Source: Phycisphaerales bacterium (GTDB lineage Bacteria > Planctomycetota > Phycisphaerae > Phycisphaerales > SM1A02). Taken from it: 7,832 nucleotides of DNA. Location of the stretch: contig SKZB01000069.1 in assembly GCA_007127615.1 (NCBI GenBank), positions 1 through 7,832 on the forward strand. Direction: 5' to 3'. Every line of letters begins with the position of its first letter. The stretch's first letter is position 1. A model generated the notes under the pieces. That model did no database searches. It worked only from the letters and a program-made list of their open reading frames with translations, and had not been told where the DNA came from. The translations under genes were made by a program, and so were the position numbers. This document shows positions 5,849 to 7,832 of this stretch, in pieces.

Positions 5849-6520
5849 TCAGCGGCCCGGCGGAAGCGCCAGGGTTGGTCCCGGGATCTCGCCGAGGTTG
5901 ATCAGACGCTCCCGCACCTCCCGATGGCGCGGATCAATGCCGTAGGCCTGTCTCAGCCGCCGCACGGCGACCTCCAGATCGCCGATTTCCTCCGCGAATC
6001 GTGCGGCATCCAGGTACGGCGCGACGCTCCGGCCGTCATCGTGAATGATGGCCCGCTCGAACGCCGTGCGCGCCGAATCCGGATCTCCGAGTTCCATCGC
6101 GTACCGGCCGAGTTGACGCCAGGCGCGGGGCGACTGACTGGATTCCGCCCGCTCGCGCAGGAAGGCGAAGAGCTGTTCGTGGCTGCCGACCTGCAGCAAC
6201 GCTTCGGCAAGGTCATCGGCAATGTCGTGATTGGCCGGCCGGAGCGTGTGGGCCACTTCCAGCGCACGCTGGGCGCGGCTGAACAGTTCCAGTTGCAGCG
6301 CCGCGCGGCCGAGTTGGTGCTGCGCGCGCCAGTCGCCGGGGTATCGATCGGCAATCTCCTGATACTCATCGATCGCGGCGCGGTAATCGCCCCGCTCGAA
6401 GTAGAAGTCGCCGCGATCGCGCAGTTGATCGACCGGACGCTGGGTCTGGCAGCCCGTCAGGGCCGGGCCGAAAAGGCCGAATGTGAGCAGCAGCAGTAAG
6501 AGGGAGTTCGATGATCGCAT
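5849..6520 (-). CDS. TPR-repeat lipoprotein
   Basis: The 223-residue product begins MRSSNS followed by a hydrophobic stretch (7-21) and the lipobox LTGC with Cys24, so it should be lipid-anchored after cleavage by signal peptidase II. From about residue 31 to 200 there are roughly five TPR-type helical hairpins of 34 residues. The clearest are DQLRDRGDFYFERGDYRAAI (31-50), AWRQLGRYAMELGDPDSARTAFERAI and the last, ending YGIDP, each with the G.Y/A..A pattern. The final 20 residues are Pro/Gly-rich. TPR lipoproteins usually act as scaffolds for envelope protein complexes, but the partner here is unknown. The ATG at 6518-6520 follows GAGGA with 10 nt spacing. The ArsR-methyltransferase gene begins 18 nt downstream, so the two are probably co-transcribed. 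Similarity to PilF or YfgC-type proteins is only general. Confidence 0.87.
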   Translation of the reverse strand: MRSSNSLLLLLLTFGLFGPALTGCQTQRPVDQLRDRGDFYFERGDYRAAIDEYQEIADRYPGDWRAQHQLGRAALQLELFSRAQRALEVAHTLRPANHDIADDLAEALLQVGSHEQLFAFLRERAESSQSPRAWRQLGRYAMELGDPDSARTAFERAIIHDDGRSVAPYLDAARFAEEIGDLEVAVRRLRQAYGIDPRHREVRERLINLGEIPGPTLALPPGR

Positions 6521-6555
6521 CTGAAGGCATTCCTCGTGATGTGGTCCGATTTCAC

Positions 6556-6561
6556 ATCATA
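6556..6561 (-). promoter_or_regulatory. Candidate -10 box for the lipoprotein/ArsR-methyltransferase unit
   Basis: TATGAT on the minus strand lies 35 nt upstream of the lipoprotein ATG in the 123-nt gap after the permease gene. Transcription would begin near 6549, with a leader of about 29 nt that includes the GAGGA ribosome site. No convincing -35 hexamer is visible. The rest of the gap (6521-6643) holds an 8-bp palindrome, CCACGTGG, and another, GCCCGGGC, but no T-rich terminator. Confidence 0.25.
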
Positions 6562-6643
6562 CCGCAGATCGGCGGAGAGGCGGACGATGTTGCCACGTGG
6601 TGCCGACACGACCGGGGGAGGAGCGCCTGCCCGGGCTTGCGAA

Positions 6644-7832
6644 TCAGGAATAGCGGAGCCAGCGAATCAGTTCCAGCGGGCTCGGCGGCTTGCCGGTCAT
6701 CAGCACGCCGACACGGAAAATCCTGGCGCAGAGCCACATCATCACGATCGCTCCGCCCCAGCCGACCACCATGGTCGAGATCACCTGAAGCATCGCCGGG
6801 GGTTCGCTGGAAGTGACCCGCATCACCATGACAAACGGCGTGAGCGGGGGGATGAAGCTCGTGACGGTGGCGATCGTCCCGTTGGGATTCTGGCTCACCG
6901 GCATGAACAGAATCCACGGCACCATCAGCAAAAGCATGGCCGGGGTCAGCAGGGCGTGCGCTTCCTGAAGGTCGCTCACCGCGCTGCCGATCGAGGCCAT
7001 CATCGCGGCGATCATCAGGTAGGCCATGAAGAAGTAGACGACGACGTACACCAGTTGGGAAATCTCGATCACATCGTGCATGGAGAAGTAGAACAGCGCG
7101 CCGATGCCGAGCGCGCCGTACACCGCAATCGTGAAGATGCCCACCACGCACTGCCCGATGATCTTTCCGGCCATGAGCTGCATCGGACTGATGGCGCTGA
7201 GCAGAACTTCCATGACGCGATTGGATTTCTCCTCGATGGTGGTCGTCAGCAGGTAGTTTCCGCTGGCGAAGGCGCAGATCCAGAGCAGCACCATGAAAGC
7301 GATCGGGAGCATCTTCTGCAGCTCCACCCCCGCGGCGGCTTCGCCCACATCGGTCAGCCGGCGGGTCACGATCCGCGGATCGCTCAGCATCGCGCGGAGC
7401 TCCGCCACATCCAGATCCCGCTCGGTGGCCCGGGCGCGAACCACCGATCGGCCGAGCGTTCGCTGAATCGCGCTGATGTGATCGGGGTTGGCGGCGGGAT
7501 CGACGTACAGGACGAGACGGCCATCCCGGTCGGCGGGATCCAGCACACCGTCGCCGACGACGGCCACCCCGAGCAGTTCCTGCTCCCGCACACGATTCTG
7601 TAGCGTTTCCAACTGGTCCCGATCCGTGTGCGTCTCCAGCGTCATGTCGAGATGCACAATCGCCCCCATCGTGCCGCGCGCCGCGTCTTCCACCATCTCG
7701 CCCAGGGTGGGGCCTTCGAAACGCTCCGGATCAAACTCCCGTTCGGCGGCAGGAAAGACCTGGCCGGTCGGATCGAGGATGGCAAGCGTGCCCTGAACGG
7801 TCGTCTCCGATGGACGAACGACGATCGATCCC
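6644..7832 (-). CDS. ABC-2 type (NatB-like) transporter permease, 5' end outside window
   Basis: The frame is open from the right edge to the TGA at 6644-6646, giving 395 visible residues; an ATG at 7696 is internal, because protein-like sequence continues upstream of it to the edge. Visible residues 1-170 form a soluble, mixed alpha/beta domain (for example VQGTLAILDPTGQVF and GRLVLYVDP), expected outside the membrane between helix 1 and the rest. About five or six helices follow, near 173-198, 227-250, 259-285, 292-312 and 345-375. The motif TIEEKSNRVMEVLLSAISP (198-216), then LMAGKIIGQ, is the signature of NatB/YhaP-type exporters, and the end RVGVLMTGKPPSPLELIRWL is also typical. These permeases pair with an ATPase such as NatA to export ions, drugs or peptides. 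No ATPase is in the window; it would be expected just to the right, upstream of this gene. The substrate is unknown. Confidence 0.9.
   Translation of the reverse strand, partial: GSIVVRPSETTVQGTLAILDPTGQVFPAAEREFDPERFEGPTLGEMVEDAARGTMGAIVHLDMTLETHTDRDQLETLQNRVREQELLGVAVVGDGVLDPADRDGRLVLYVDPAANPDHISAIQRTLGRSVVRARATERDLDVAELRAMLSDPRIVTRRLTDVGEAAAGVELQKMLPIAFMVLLWICAFASGNYLLTTTIEEKSNRVMEVLLSAISPMQLMAGKIIGQCVVGIFTIAVYGALGIGALFYFSMHDVIEISQLVYVVVYFFMAYLMIAAMMASIGSAVSDLQEAHALLTPAMLLLMVPWILFMPVSQNPNGTIATVTSFIPPLTPFVMVMRVTSSEPPAMLQVISTMVVGWGGAIVMMWLCARIFRVGVLMTGKPPSPLELIRWLRYS

Noticed and set aside
6592..6640. Palindromes CCACGTGG and GCCCGGGC in the gap after the permease
   Set aside because: Both are only 8 bp, have no loop or T-run and are expected by chance in GC-rich DNA, so I do not call an operator or terminator.
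6536..7603. His/Arg-rich plus-strand open frame of 355 codons that looks like a metal-binding protein
   Set aside because: The histidines come from reading ATG/GTG-rich membrane-protein codons in reverse; the minus strand carries a convincing ABC permease.
7600..7696. ATG at 7694-7696 as the start of the ABC permease
   Set aside because: The 45 codons upstream of it are open to the window edge and protein-like, and NatB-type permeases need a first membrane helix before the soluble domain, so the true start lies outside.

Overview
The window is a GC-rich (about 62-65% by eye) bacterial chromosomal segment with eight protein-coding genes, all on the minus strand. The outer two run off the ends of the window. 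I see no RNA genes, insertion sequences, phage genes or CRISPR. Gene content and protein style suggest a planctomycete-like organism, perhaps of the Phycisphaerae. The clues are a ClpS of the 'PLWKVLLHND' type, a YbdK-type ligase, an ArsR-methyltransferase fusion and a DUF418 membrane protein. This assignment is an inference from protein character, not from a search.

In transcription order (right to left): (1) the C-terminal part of an ABC-2/NatB-like export permease, 6644-7832, whose N-terminus lies beyond the window; (2) a lipoprotein with about five TPR repeats, 5849-6520; (3) 18 nt later, an ArsR-type winged helix fused to a SAM methyltransferase, 4877-5830; (4) an M20-family metallo-amidohydrolase, 3462-4760; (5) 52 nt later, a GCS2/YbdK-type carboxylate-amine ligase, 2258-3409; (6) after a gap of about 280-350 nt with a degenerate 13-nt tandem repeat, the ClpS protease adaptor, 1582-1908 (possibly from 1980); (7) a HAD-superfamily phosphatase, 795-1496; (8) the N-terminal 246 residues of a DUF418/YeiB-type membrane protein, 1-739.

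Spacing suggests several short transcription units. The lipoprotein and ArsR-methyltransferase look co-transcribed. The amidohydrolase and ligase form a pair that could make and break amide bonds, although their substrates cannot be read from sequence. ClpS has its own upstream region and a possible leaderless promoter. The HAD gene and DUF418 gene lie close behind it. TATGAT hexamers 24-30 nt upstream of two start codons are candidate -10 boxes.

Most of the window is ordinary housekeeping or accessory metabolism, and I do not see a clear new defence or mobile system. The points most worth a second look are an Asp-to-Ser change in the ClpS N-degron pocket, the cysteine-poor ArsR-methyltransferase fusion, the ligase/hydrolase pairing, the phased repeat upstream of clpS, and a marked excess of GATC sites.
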